A program made the translations under genes and the position numbers. A stretch of DNA of 64,000 bases, taken from Conoideocrella luteorostrata. Taxonomy: Eukaryota; Ascomycota; Sordariomycetes; Hypocreales; Clavicipitaceae. The DNA lies in contig JASWJB010000116.1 of assembly GCA_032433595.1 (NCBI GenBank), forward strand, positions 1-64,000, in the 5' to 3' direction. Positions 36,387 to 45,877 of this stretch are shown here, piece by piece (the stretch's first letter is position 1; the number at the start of each line of letters is the position of its first letter). The notes below the pieces were generated by a model that made no database searches, had not been told where the DNA came from, and worked only from the letters and a program-made list of their open reading frames with translations.

Positions 36387-37481
36387 CTAATCAGTTGTCT
36401 TCTTGTCGCGTTTTCGAACAGCCCACGTCCACATTTGCTCTAAATTAGCCTTGGACTTCGTTAAGATAAACTTTGCAAACTCAAAATGAGACGTTTGCTC
36501 ATGGAAGTCAACTTCCATGTCCTCTGACGCAAAGATTTTCCCCCCTCTGCCCACAACTGCCAAGTAGTCATCCTTTTCATCACCCTCACTCCCAAACAGT
36601 GTGACATGGCCGGCGTACTTAAGAAGAAGTACGTTGAGGATGATTCTTGACATACGCCCGTTTCCATCTCCAAAAGGGTGGATCATGACGAACTGATGAT
36701 GGTAGCGCGCAGCCAGAGTGTATGGGTCGATTTCTCCAGAAGTCTCAGCATTCACAATATCTTCATTGAGATGTTCGATCATCTCTTTCATGTAGCGTGG
36801 AACGGCAGATGCCCGCATGCACATTCTTGATTTCTTTTTTTCTCCTGGCTTGGAATAGCAGACTCCTACTTCGTGGTCGCGATACTTTCCAGCCACAACG
36901 TCCTCATCGATGCCATCGTAGAGGATCTTGTGTGTTTGAAGAATAAAATCTTCAGACCAAGCCATGTTACCGAGAACGATGTGGTCGATGGCGAAATTAA
37001 GAGCTTTGGCATGAGTGACGACCTCTTTGCGGGATAGAATGACGCTCGACTTGTCACCTTTTCGGTTGGTTTTGATGAGGGTCTCCAAGTGTTCTTGGTA
37101 CGCCGGATCTCTTTCATCAGTACTGACTGTGACTGGAATGCCTCGGAAGATGTTTTGGCAGAGTTTGGTGGTGATGCGGAGGTTGGTGCCAGCAGACTCG
37201 ATCATGTTTGAGCCATACACCAGAGTGATTAGAGCCGTCTCAAGCTCGTTCCAAACATCAGCGAACGTAGTTGCATCGCCACGCTGAGACTCCCTTCGAG
37301 CCTGAGTGATGATGGCGGCTGGATCTGCTGGAAGATGTAGTTTGTTCGCCTCATCCCGAAGACGATCAGCAAGAGTGATCTGGAAATGCACTTGAGGTGC
37401 AGAAGGACCACTACGGATGCTGCGCCAGGTTGGCCAGCCTGATATGAACTCCTTTCCGATATTGGCAGACAAGTCCTGCAT
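36387..37481 (-). CDS. Fic-domain protein (putative AMPylase)
   Basis: Fic enzymes transfer a nucleotide part, usually AMP from ATP, to hydroxyls of target proteins; the target here is unknown. 364 residues from the ATG at 37481, intronless. The active motif HPFGDGNGRMSR (268-279) matches the consensus HxFx[D/E]GNGRxxR with the catalytic His in place. Upstream, YGSNMIESAG (about 89-98) resembles the autoinhibitory [ST]xxxE[GN] helix with Ser91 and Glu95; the position after Glu is Ser, not Gly/Asn. No signal peptide or membrane helix is evident. The frame stays open upstream through an LTR boundary at 37572, so the true start could once have been further out. Both ends of the gene are partly duplicated nearby and it lies among mobile elements, yet the frame is undamaged, suggesting function or recent arrival. 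Confidence 0.88.
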   Translation of the reverse strand: MQDLSANIGKEFISGWPTWRSIRSGPSAPQVHFQITLADRLRDEANKLHLPADPAAIITQARRESQRGDATTFADVWNELETALITLVYGSNMIESAGTNLRITTKLCQNIFRGIPVTVSTDERDPAYQEHLETLIKTNRKGDKSSVILSRKEVVTHAKALNFAIDHIVLGNMAWSEDFILQTHKILYDGIDEDVVAGKYRDHEVGVCYSKPGEKKKSRMCMRASAVPRYMKEMIEHLNEDIVNAETSGEIDPYTLAARYHHQFVMIHPFGDGNGRMSRIILNVLLLKYAGHVTLFGSEGDEKDDYLAVVGRGGKIFASEDMEVDFHEQTSHFEFAKFILTKSKANLEQMWTWAVRKRDKKTTD

Positions 37482-37571
37482 TTTGACGAGAAGTTTTTGT
37501 AAATATTTAGAAGATTTACTCTCTCGACGTGGGTTAGACGGGGCTATTTGTAGTTCTAGAAACGCGGACAG

Positions 37572-37764
37572 TGTGGGTTGCACAGAGTTGTGCAATGATC
37601 TAGATCATCGGCTTCAAATTCAATATATTCATAAGTGTCTGTTCTCTAAGAAGAAGAAGAGAAGTCACGGTGGGAGGCACGATATCGTCGTATAAATATC
37701 GTGGCTAGAAGGTGACCACGTGACGAGCTCTGTGCTTCTTATTGTGCTTGGCGGCATTCCAACA
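37572..37764 (-). mobile_element. Solo LTR, family 1, copy B
   Basis: Same family as copy A in the opposite orientation: TGTGGGTTGCACAG at the left, GGCATTCCAACA at the right. Flanked by a perfect 5-bp duplication GACAG (37567-37571 and 37765-37769). It sits about 90 bp upstream of the Fic ATG and probably separates the gene from its original promoter. Confidence 0.93.
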
Positions 37765-37953
37765 GACAGAGATTGACGGCGGTGGTAAGAGTTCGACATA
37801 ATGATAGGAAAAGTTTTTAGTTTTCACCATGAAACTTTATTTTAGGGCAAGGTAAAAAAGTAAGATTGGCTTGCATCTGTACCGCGAAACTTACTGTTCC
37901 GATGGTGACTAAAGAAAAACCTTGGGTCATGGTCCTTGTTGGTGAAAAATGGA

Positions 37954-38152
37954 AGCAAGAGTGATCTGGAAATGCACTTGAGGTGCAGAAGGACCACTAC
38001 GGATGCTGCGCCAGGTTGGCCAGCCTGATATGAACTCCTTTCCGATATTAGTAGACAAGTCCTGCATTTTAACGAGAAGTTTTTGTAAATATTTAGAAGA
38101 TTTACTCTCTCGACGTGGGTTAGACGGGGCTATTTATAGTTCTAGAAACGCG
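37954..38152 (-). pseudogene. Partial duplicate of the Fic gene 5' end
   Basis: 199 bp matching 37368-37566 without gaps and covering the Fic start codon and the first ~35 codons plus the upstream flank. Four substitutions separate the copies, and all are CpA to TpA or TpG to TpA, always with the mutated base in this copy. The copied reading frame runs out of homology at 37954, so it is not a gene. It joins LTR copy C eight bases later. Confidence 0.93.
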
Positions 38153-38160
38153 TCTGACAG

Positions 38161-38352
38161 TGTGGGTTGCACAGGGTTGTGCAATGATCTAGATCATCGG
38201 CTTCAAATTCAATATATTCATAAGTGTCTGTTATCTAAGAAGAAGAAAGAAGTCACGGTGGAAGTCACGATATCGTCGTATATATATCGTGGCTAGAAGG
38301 TGATCACGTGACGGGCTCTGTGCTTCCTATTGTGCTTGGCGGCATTCCAACA
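38161..38352 (-). mobile_element. Solo LTR, family 1, copy C, no target duplication
   Basis: Full LTR from TGTGGG to CCAACA, but its flanks differ: GACAG on the left, as at copy B, and GTATT on the right. The right flank is the interior of a family 2 LTR. This is the pattern expected from recombination between two family 1 LTRs at different sites. In sequence it is closer to copy A than to B at most variable positions. Confidence 0.9.
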
Positions 38353-38547
38353 GTATTCGTTACTTCGTAGTAGCAAGATAGCACTCTATTGTTGACGGTC
38401 TTAATCTCGGACCTTCTAAAGATTTGGTCCTCTCCTCCCCACTTATGCTCGTCGCTACCCCGCAGGAAAGAGTTTGCTAGCTGCATGATACTCTCCCTCT
38501 AGTGGCCTGAGGTGCGTGAATGCCCTCACAGGTGGTAGTCTCTGACA
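38353..38547 (+). mobile_element. LTR family 2, 5'-truncated fragment
   Basis: Matches the right three quarters of the repeat at 57587-57845 (shared CACTCTATTGTTG, GTCGCTACCCCGCAG, AGAGTTTGCTAGCTGCATGA) and ends TCTGACA. Its left end is missing exactly at the edge of LTR copy C. Confidence 0.88.
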
Positions 38548-38630
38548 TAGGGGCTAAGCAGGGTAAAGCGGCCACAGCTCAGGAACTCGTTCAAGAAAGG
38601 AAGTGGAGCTGTTAGTTTTTCCCGCTCGAT

Positions 38631-39047
38631 ATGGCTGAATATTCTAAATTAAATCAAGCACTCTTGGATGCTAGTGTAACATCAAGCGCCTGTTGCACAC
38701 TCGCAGCGGAATGGGGATCTGATCTCTGCTCTAGCTGGCAACTGTTCCTACCTACGGCACAACTTCAACACCATGCCTTCATGCATGTATATTATTTGGC
38801 TTTATTTCCAGAATCCTACGAAGGTATCAAATGAGACGATAAGCTAGATGAGTTCTTCAAATCATCTCGAATGCTCAGCGAAGTGATGCGAAACAACGTG
38901 GAGGCATCTACGAAATATCCACAACACTTCATCTCTTATGGTTTATTGAACCTAAACCAGACAGCCCAAGACTTGCAGTTCGAGGAGCTCTTTGCAAAAT
39001 CGGCGCAGATGCTCGCAAATCATTCAGCTCTACCAACTGCTGCCTAA
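38631..39047 (+). pseudogene. Unrecognised ORF with one internal stop
   Basis: An ATG-started frame of 139 codons, MAEYSKLNQALLD..., interrupted once by TGA at 38832 and then continuing with normal-looking composition (DEFFKSSRMLSEVMRNN ... ANHSALPTAA). There is no recognisable domain. A single stop in an otherwise protein-like frame suggests a recent or fragmentary pseudogene beside the repeat island. An unseen intron at the stop is possible. Confidence 0.35.
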
Positions 39048-39351
39048 CCAGGCTTTCTCTCCCAGTCTCTTCTGATGCTCGTACTCAGCGATTTCATTCT
39101 TGAGCCATGCGATGGCATCATCATATTCTCTGATCTGCGCACGGTGTTGATCCAATGACTCCTGCAGATTCAATGTCTTTTATTATCGACGCTCTTGTGC
39201 TGTTGAGCCAGAGCTGCTGATCACACGTCTCAGTCCCCCTTCTAAATTCTCCACGGCTTTCACCCGTTCCTGAAGGGCGTTCTCGCGTTTGAGATAATAA
39301 TCGTATTTTCTCGTCAATATTCTGTTGCAATCTATATATGATAGCAGCCAT
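39030..39351 (-). pseudogene. Degenerate coiled-coil-like ORF
   Basis: On the minus strand, MAAIIYRLQQNIDEKI is followed, after a frame change, by heptad-like sequence (RENALQERVKAVENLEGG), two stops, then LDQHRAQIREYDDAIAWLKN and EIAEYEHQKRLGEKAWLG. The charged, helical composition suggests a decayed coiled-coil protein. Its end overlaps the end of the convergent ORF at 38631-39047. The family is not recognised. Confidence 0.35.
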
Positions 39352-42300
39352 TTTCGGAATGTCCGCCTGGGATAAAGCCGGTTGGAGTTGATACGCTGTA
39401 AAAAGAGGTTATTCCTGGTCGTTTGTTAGAGGTGCAGATGTTGAGGTAAGTCACTGGTAGGTTTTCGGTTTGGTTAAACTGGGTTTGGAATAGTGTTTTT
39501 TAGGCTGGTATAGACTGAACCCCGCGCAAGTAGGTAGCAACTTACCCCGCACTCGCTGTAAAAGCCATGACTTAGTGTTCTGCGGCCGCGTCTTTAGGCA
39601 CACCAGCTCTCGTTGGCTGTGTAGCTGAAAATCCTAACCAGATAACTGTTCAATTGTTCTATCGTGTAAATGCATCTCACGACGGGAGTAACCAGCTATG
39701 GAACCAGAACACCGCAGCGCTTGGCTTGAATCTTTACGCTTAGACTTATTGTGATCCAAAATGTGACAACTCAGCCACTGGAAAGCTTACATATAGCAGC
39801 GGCATACTCCGTACTCTCTACAGCGTCAGCCGCAAATAAGCGGATTTATGCTGCCACGGCCGCCGTTAGCCAGTCTGACTATGATAAATAGCTTCAATGA
39901 TACTATTAATTTAGATAAATTGCTAGATCCCATAATATTAGTTGAAACTTACATACAACCGCGTGGCGATGCCCCAGCCCAGAGGAAAAGCTGCGACGCG
40001 GCCTACGCGGTTAACATGTTGAAAAAAGGCTTGAAACGTGATAGGTGCTTCGCCTCCTGCAATAGGTAGTGGGGTTCTTAACACGTTTTGGGTTAGGTTG
40101 TGTGCTTGAAATCGCATACTGGATGTTTGCTCCCCCCCCACCCCCCTGCATGTGTCGCTACGTGTGTTCCTGGCAGGTTGCTGATCTTGCCTGGCCAATT
40201 CCAACTTCCGGATTAGTCGGATTGGGCAGTTGAACGAGACGGTTCTGCAAAAATACAGAATAGAGTCGCAATGGCCGGAACCGGATTTCATCCACGGGTT
40301 TCGCACTCGTACTCCGCAGTCAGTTGCAGCTTGGCTTGTTGGGCATACCAGAGTCGAAATTGAGCCGAGACAAGACGATTTCCACATGTCTGACCAGACA
40401 GCATCTAACCCAGTATGATACTTGACCACAGCCTCAATCGCGTTCTATGACCTCTTATTTTTTTGCTGAAACCTGACTTACTACGGAGTACAACGGCTGT
40501 AGGGAGCACATAAGCTTTACTTACTATAGACCGGTCTTGGCCCAATGCAATGTAATAATTGCACGAGCCACCGACTCTGCGGCCCGCCCTAATTTGTCTT
40601 CCGCCAAGACGCGCCAGCATCTTAGCTACAGCACTGCCACGTTAAATCAGCAGCTGTGACTGTCCGAAAATCTTGCGTTGAGCGTGTGAAGCATATCATG
40701 CGGGTCGTGCGCGGCGGCCGTGATGACGCCTGCCAAATCTCCCGATGTTTGAGCCTCGATGATGACGGATGTCTGCGACGAGGGACTAGGTTGAGCATCG
40801 GAACTTGGACATATTGGCGCGGGAAGGCCGCAGGCCATGACCAAGACCACCTACCACCTACGATGACTAGCTGTGGACTGGATGTAATTGTATCCGGAGT
40901 TGTGAGATGCTCATTATCTGGCCAGACGATTTGGATATCCAGTGTGGCATTGAGAGTGCTTCCGAAACGTGCGACCACCTGCAAGTCTCCGCAGAAGCAC
41001 TTATACGTTTCTTAACAAATTTGATAACCGCATGGCACGTAGTACAAGGCCACCGGCGGACCATGAGATTTGGAAATAACATCTTGAAACTGTTATACTG
41101 TACCTTGATCTGGGTTCAATGCCGACCATATGGATTTCGGAATTTTATAGCTCTTGGGTAAGCGTTGGCAGAGTAAGCTTTAGAGAGAGGCAAGTCTTTC
41201 CACCAGAAGATTCGTCGTTAAATTGGGGATTTTGCATTGAAAGCCAACTCTTGGCACGCTCTAGAACAGAGGTTGACGTTCGACTAATCATCGAGTTGGT
41301 TGCAGCATGGATGGTTACTGCACTCCGTACGGAGTACTATTTGTTACTCTCGCAGGTAAACCCATGCCTTCTCGTTTGCCTGTCATTAAGGAGTGGAGTG
41401 TACTCCATATGTTACGGACTGTCGGGCAGCACAGCCAGCATACAATACTGCGGAGTACTCCGTACACGTCTGCGGCTTGTGCAGCTGTTCCTGTCTCGGA
41501 GCTGCAGGAGTTGGCAGGAGCTACCACAAAGCACTGCCCGTTGACACGAAGGCGTATCCGGCAAAGCCATTCTCTCGCATGTCGTACCCGGCATAGCTCT
41601 CCGCATGCTGACAAGACTTGATCTGTGGGGGTTTCCAGACAATCTTCGTCTTGTACGGGATAGTGAGGGAAAGAAATTCTGGACAGTAAGATCGTGGATA
41701 AGAGGGGGAAAGGGGAACACGCCGAGTGGGCAGGGGCGGGGATGCAGCTACCTACCCCCCCCCCCCCCCGATTGCAGCCGCCGTGCAGGCCAAGACGTGA
41801 CATTTGCTACTTAGTTGTTGCACAGCCCGCTTGTGGTCATGCAAACGGGGACACTGCCAGACTGCCTGTCCGCAGTTAGTGCCGGCTGGCTGAGCAGTAC
41901 GGAATACGTACTCCGTACTCCGTACTCCGCTGGTACTAACTGAGCACCAGCTAACAGCAGGACGGAAGGAACAGCGGCGAGTTCAACCTCGTGCTTGTCT
42001 CGCCCCCAGCAGGGACTGGCCAGCCAGACAAGCCTGCCTGATGAGGTGCACAGGGACGAAACGGAGAATGGCCTATCGGTCTGGTACCTTGCAGCGCCTC
42101 GGGCAGTACGTTGCTTTGGTTGGCTGTCCCGCCACTGCCACGACCGCATTGCCCGTGGCGTGCCCATTGCTCCATCCACTTCCCACAATGATAACACACT
42201 TTGCCGCCTCTTAGCTCCCTCTGAAAAGTTTTGCCAAGCCAGGACAAGTGACATAGGCCCCCCACCCTCGTCAACTGCCACTTTGGGGCAGGGTTTGCGG

Positions 42301-42668
42301 GCCTCTGCATCAACCATTTCCGTGCTTCGAAGTCCAGTGTGCCTCTCGTCTCTCCACCTCTTGCTTCTCGCTGCCAACTGCCTGTCCAGCTTCCCCACGC
42401 CTGACCGATATCTTCTTATATCTGCGTCGTCTCCTCTTCCACCTGGACCAATCTCAGGCCCTTTTCTTGTCAGCAATATCCTCCTCAAAAATAATTCTCA
42501 TCAACTCGCTACTTTTACTCATCGCGACAGGCGAAAAAATTCCAACACCCAACATCGCCACACAGCATCTTGCTACGCAACATCCTACCCCATTGCCGGC
42601 CATTGTATTGACCGCCACACCTGGCGCTTTCGTATAAACAACAAATATATATTTCGCACTCAGGCACC
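39352..42668. other. 3.3-kb gap with palindrome cluster; calcipressin leader
   Basis: No supported gene. Palindrome copies or halves occur near 39804, 40492, 41321-41336 and 41451-41464, and a triple tandem half at about 41908-41930. A C-run lies at about 41755-41769. From about 42000 the sequence becomes CT-rich and is probably the promoter and leader of the calcipressin gene; the long frames at 41995-42735 (+) and 41811-42488 (-) overlap each other there and have no domain. Confidence 0.55.
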
Positions 42669-43430
42669 ATGGATCCCACGCCTCGTCCCTCACGGTCGTC
42701 CTCGTCGGCCTCGCGCAAATCCAACCTCACATTAGATCTTTCCAATCTGCCACCTTTGGTGCAACCTACACCGCCCTCCAACACCCTCCTCTTTACCGGC
42801 CTCAACAACCTCGACATCTTCAGACCAGACAACCTGGAAAGAATCCGAGGCCTCGTCGCCAAGACGGCTCCCATTCACGCTTTCGCTCCCCTCAAGTCGT
42901 TCCGCCGCATCGTCATCTCCTTCTTCGATATCGATGCTGCTCTTGCTGTGCGTTCAATTTGGGATGGAGAATCCGTAGTCGGCGACCGCTGCCGGGTCTA
43001 CTTTGGCCAGCAGACCAACGTCGAAGCAAGGGATGAACATTTGGCACTCCCAGATGCTGGGAAGTTGTTCTTTATCTCACCACCACCCAGCCCTCCTCAC
43101 GGGTGGGAAGTTCGCCTCGAGGATGCACCGAACAAGCTCGTCCATGCGGAAGATTTGGCGACAGCGCTCTCCAAATTGCATGGCAACAAGACACAGGGAC
43201 TGGACTCTCCGATCAGCCCTGTTGATGGATGCATCTCTGCCGGTCGCACGAGAAGTCGTAGTTCGACGCTTATTTACCAGCCCGATGAGAACGGCTGCAG
43301 CCCAGACTTGCCAGCCGTCTTCGTTGAGGACATGACGGACGAGCCCGAGGAGATGAGCCCTATCGATAGCACGAGGCCTATCATGGCGCATACCTCCCGA
43401 CCTCCGGTTGAGCTTATGCAAGACGCATAG
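42669..43430 (+). CDS. rcn1: Calcipressin (calcineurin regulator Rcn1)
   Basis: Binds and modulates the Ca2+/calmodulin phosphatase calcineurin in the cytosol. Intronless, 253 residues, ATG at 42669 in CACCATGG. The N-terminal half is an RRM-like fold (NTLLFTGLNN ... FRRIVISFFDIDAALAVR). The family signature ISPPPSPPHGWE, a phosphorylatable SP-repeat, is complete at about 136-147. The acidic tail contains further Ser-Pro sites (SPISP, MSPIDS). Length and order match filamentous-fungal calcipressins. Confidence 0.95.
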   Translation: MDPTPRPSRSSSSASRKSNLTLDLSNLPPLVQPTPPSNTLLFTGLNNLDIFRPDNLERIRGLVAKTAPIHAFAPLKSFRRIVISFFDIDAALAVRSIWDGESVVGDRCRVYFGQQTNVEARDEHLALPDAGKLFFISPPPSPPHGWEVRLEDAPNKLVHAEDLATALSKLHGNKTQGLDSPISPVDGCISAGRTRSRSSTLIYQPDENGCSPDLPAVFVEDMTDEPEEMSPIDSTRPIMAHTSRPPVELMQDA

Positions 43431-44033
43431 ACTCTTACATATGAAAAGTTACCATGCTGAAAAGTAAAAATCGAAATCAAGCATTGGCGTTATCAAGAGG
43501 CTGGCGTTACGGTACATTGTGAAAGAAGGCCCGTCATCTGGGTGTTTTCATGGGCTATACAAGGGGATGACTTTGGAGTTTGGATTGATATTCTCTGATT
43601 AGAATCTGGCGTGTTTGCGATGCTGATCACCCTCGCTGGAGCAAAATCGCCTAGAACTATATAATACGTTAACTCTCTTTTGGGTTATAATGGAACCGAT
43701 CGTCTCTAGTATTGATACATTGTTTTGCGTCGAACGGTTCAGATCTAAACAATTTCGTAAATTTTTAGCCGAGCCATGAGAAGAGCTTCGGGTCTCTGCA
43801 TGACTTCGTGAAGTTAGATCACCAATAGCGCGGTGAATTCCGATTCGAGCTCTGGTAGGCCGCAGAGCCGTCAGCGAGTCAGACCCACCGGGACCCCTGC
43901 ATGCTTCAGCACCATCCGCGTTCCCCGTCGCCAATTTGGTCGTCTCAACTTTTCCTTTCGTCGCCGCTATTGCGCAACGACAAAGAGGCTACCTGCAAAG
44001 CTCTTCTTTAGAGCAGGAGCCCGTTATCAAAAG
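43431..44033. other. Intergenic, calcipressin to Rrg9
   Basis: Nothing recognisable. The Rrg9 frame is open back to 43833, but without an ATG; that extension (RRQFGRLNFSFRRR) is probably leader sequence. Confidence 0.6.
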
Positions 44034-45011
44034 ATGAGTTGTGCGTGCCGCGCTGCGCCATGGAGGATATTTATCCAAGGGCTGGTGCAAGTTCATAGCC
44101 TTCAGCCCATGAGAGGTGCAGGGCACAGGTTGACGGTTGCTTCACCTGCTTCTAATGCAGGTACTCTAACTTTGACATCGCTTCGAGGCTTTGGAACGTC
44201 AAGAGCTCAGAGGCAGGAGGCGGCTTCTCCTGTCACGGCACAACATGATGCAGCGGACCAAAATCCGTTGGAGAAGGTAGAGAATGCAAGGGCGGCTGTG
44301 GTGATAGATGCGGCCGCGAGGGACAAGCACACTCGTCGGGAGAAGCCTCGCAAGAAAGACACCCCCGGCGATACTTCTCGCGAGCCTGGAGCATCAAGCA
44401 AGACATCTACGTTCACGGCCACGGCCACGGCCACGGCCACGGCCACGCCAACACCAACGTCATCTTCGCCGCCTACTGCACCTAGACACAGCAGCAAACG
44501 GGAATCTACCGATCGAGCCCAACCGTTAATAGCCCTCGATTCCCAAAACAAAACCGCGACGAAAGAGAACTGGCAAACCCAAAAGGCTGCCCTCAAGGAG
44601 AAATTTCCTGAGGGCTGGGCCCCCCGCAAGCGCCTCTCCCCCGATGCGCTAGCTGGTATACGTGCACTCAATGCACAATTCCCCGATGTTTATACCACAC
44701 AAGCCCTTGCCGACAAGTTTCAAGTATCTTCGGAGTCGATACGGCGTATTCTGAAGAGCAAATGGACGCCATCGGCGGAAGAAGAGCAGGACAGACAGGA
44801 AAGATGGTTCAGGAGGGGCAAGCAGGTATGGGAGAGGATGGCAGCGGTTGGGGTGAAGCCGCCAAAGAAATGGAGAAGAGAGGGGATAGTCAGAGATGCG
44901 GAATGGCATGAGAGGAGGGGAAGGGCCGTGAGGCGAGAGAGGGAGAGGGAGGAGGATGAGAAGACAGAGGAGAGGGAGAGAAGGGCGAGGAGGGCGAGGA
45001 GTCGTGGGTGA
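44034..45011 (+). CDS. RRG9: Mitochondrial protein Rrg9 (required for respiratory growth)
   Basis: Mitochondrial protein of the Rrg9/neugrin family, needed in yeast to maintain the mitochondrial genome. Intronless, 325 residues from the ATG at 44034. The N-terminal ~60 residues are Arg/Ser/Thr-rich without acidic residues (MSCACRAAPWRIF ... LRGFGTSRAQRQ), a good presequence with a likely cleavage near RGFGTS. A long polar linker includes a Thr-Ala repeat encoded by an ACGGCC hexanucleotide tract (44416-44450). The conserved core is near the end: KEKFPEGWAPRKRLSPDALAGIRAL, then DVYTTQALADKFQVSSESIR and RILKSKW, a helix-turn-helix-like region. A very basic Arg/Glu tail closes the protein. Confidence 0.9.
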   Translation: MSCACRAAPWRIFIQGLVQVHSLQPMRGAGHRLTVASPASNAGTLTLTSLRGFGTSRAQRQEAASPVTAQHDAADQNPLEKVENARAAVVIDAAARDKHTRREKPRKKDTPGDTSREPGASSKTSTFTATATATATATPTPTSSSPPTAPRHSSKRESTDRAQPLIALDSQNKTATKENWQTQKAALKEKFPEGWAPRKRLSPDALAGIRALNAQFPDVYTTQALADKFQVSSESIRRILKSKWTPSAEEEQDRQERWFRRGKQVWERMAAVGVKPPKKWRREGIVRDAEWHERRGRAVRREREREEDEKTEERERRARRARSRG

Positions 45012-45877
45012 TTGTGTGAGGGGGCAGCGATTTGGAGGCTATACTAACGATGTACGATATTGGGGAAATCTCTACATAACCCTATCTTCATGATGGTTGC
45101 TGATAGTCGTAGGGACTTGTAAATGCCCCTGTTCGCGTGACAATTGCCGGACCCTTCGAGGCTGGATGTGCTGCGTTGAAAGATTACCGGGCTCTGGATA
45201 AGATTACAGTAGCGTCGTGAAAGTGTTTCCTAGTACAATAATAGAAAGTCGCCCCTTGCTTGGATCGAGACAAGATGCACTAGAGTCTCGCATGCAGATA
45301 AACCGCCTAGGTGCTCATATATGAGCGTCTGCCCGTCTAAATGATAGCTACACGTTGATCTGCGATTGTGGTCAACTCCAGTTCTCGCCATGTCAAATCA
45401 CCCGGAAGTTATTACGGAGCCAACAGGTAAATAATTTAGCTACGGAGCGGTTTTGTCATGACATCGGCAGCCGATCGTGTCAGCAGCTGAGCCGACGGCA
45501 GACGTCTGCAACTGTGGCTGGTGGTTCCACACTGACGACCGGGTGGCACCTGCCTGCGTCAGTGTTTAGCCTTGCGCCATGCTGGTGGATGAATGGCGAC
45601 GCTAGCTAAGAAACCAGGGGTCATTGGGGTTGGAGCCTGCTTCACATGCCGCTGGAAATGTTTCAACTCGTCAAACCTCAGAAGTTCGGACACCTCGCTC
45701 CTGTCCAGCTTTCAACCTCGTCCGCAACACCATTCTTTTCTTTCTATCAATAAGCCAACTCCTAGGTGCCTCTAGCGGCACCATCAGTCGTTTCTGCCAC
45801 GCTGCCTCTCACCGAAACGTCCCTACCGCCGCCATACTCCCGGTTCGTCGTTAAAAACCAATCACCGAACCTTCAAA
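45012..45877. other. Intergenic, Rrg9 to dehydrogenase
   Basis: No supported gene. Short frames at 45355-45854 have no domain and lie in the probable leader of the dehydrogenase gene. Confidence 0.6.

Noticed and set aside
35287..38352. Family 1 repeats as MITEs of the Tc1 element
   Set aside because: TG...CA ends and 5-bp target duplications (AATAC, GACAG) fit an LTR, not a TA-targeting MITE.
39938..41015. Several 100-160 codon ORFs
   Set aside because: Mixed strands, no recognisable sequence, and palindrome halves nearby; treated as chance frames.
41811..42735. Two long overlapping ORFs (225 and 246 codons) before calcipressin
   Set aside because: They overlap each other and the calcipressin start on opposite strands or in a different phase; low-complexity leader sequence explains the lack of stops.
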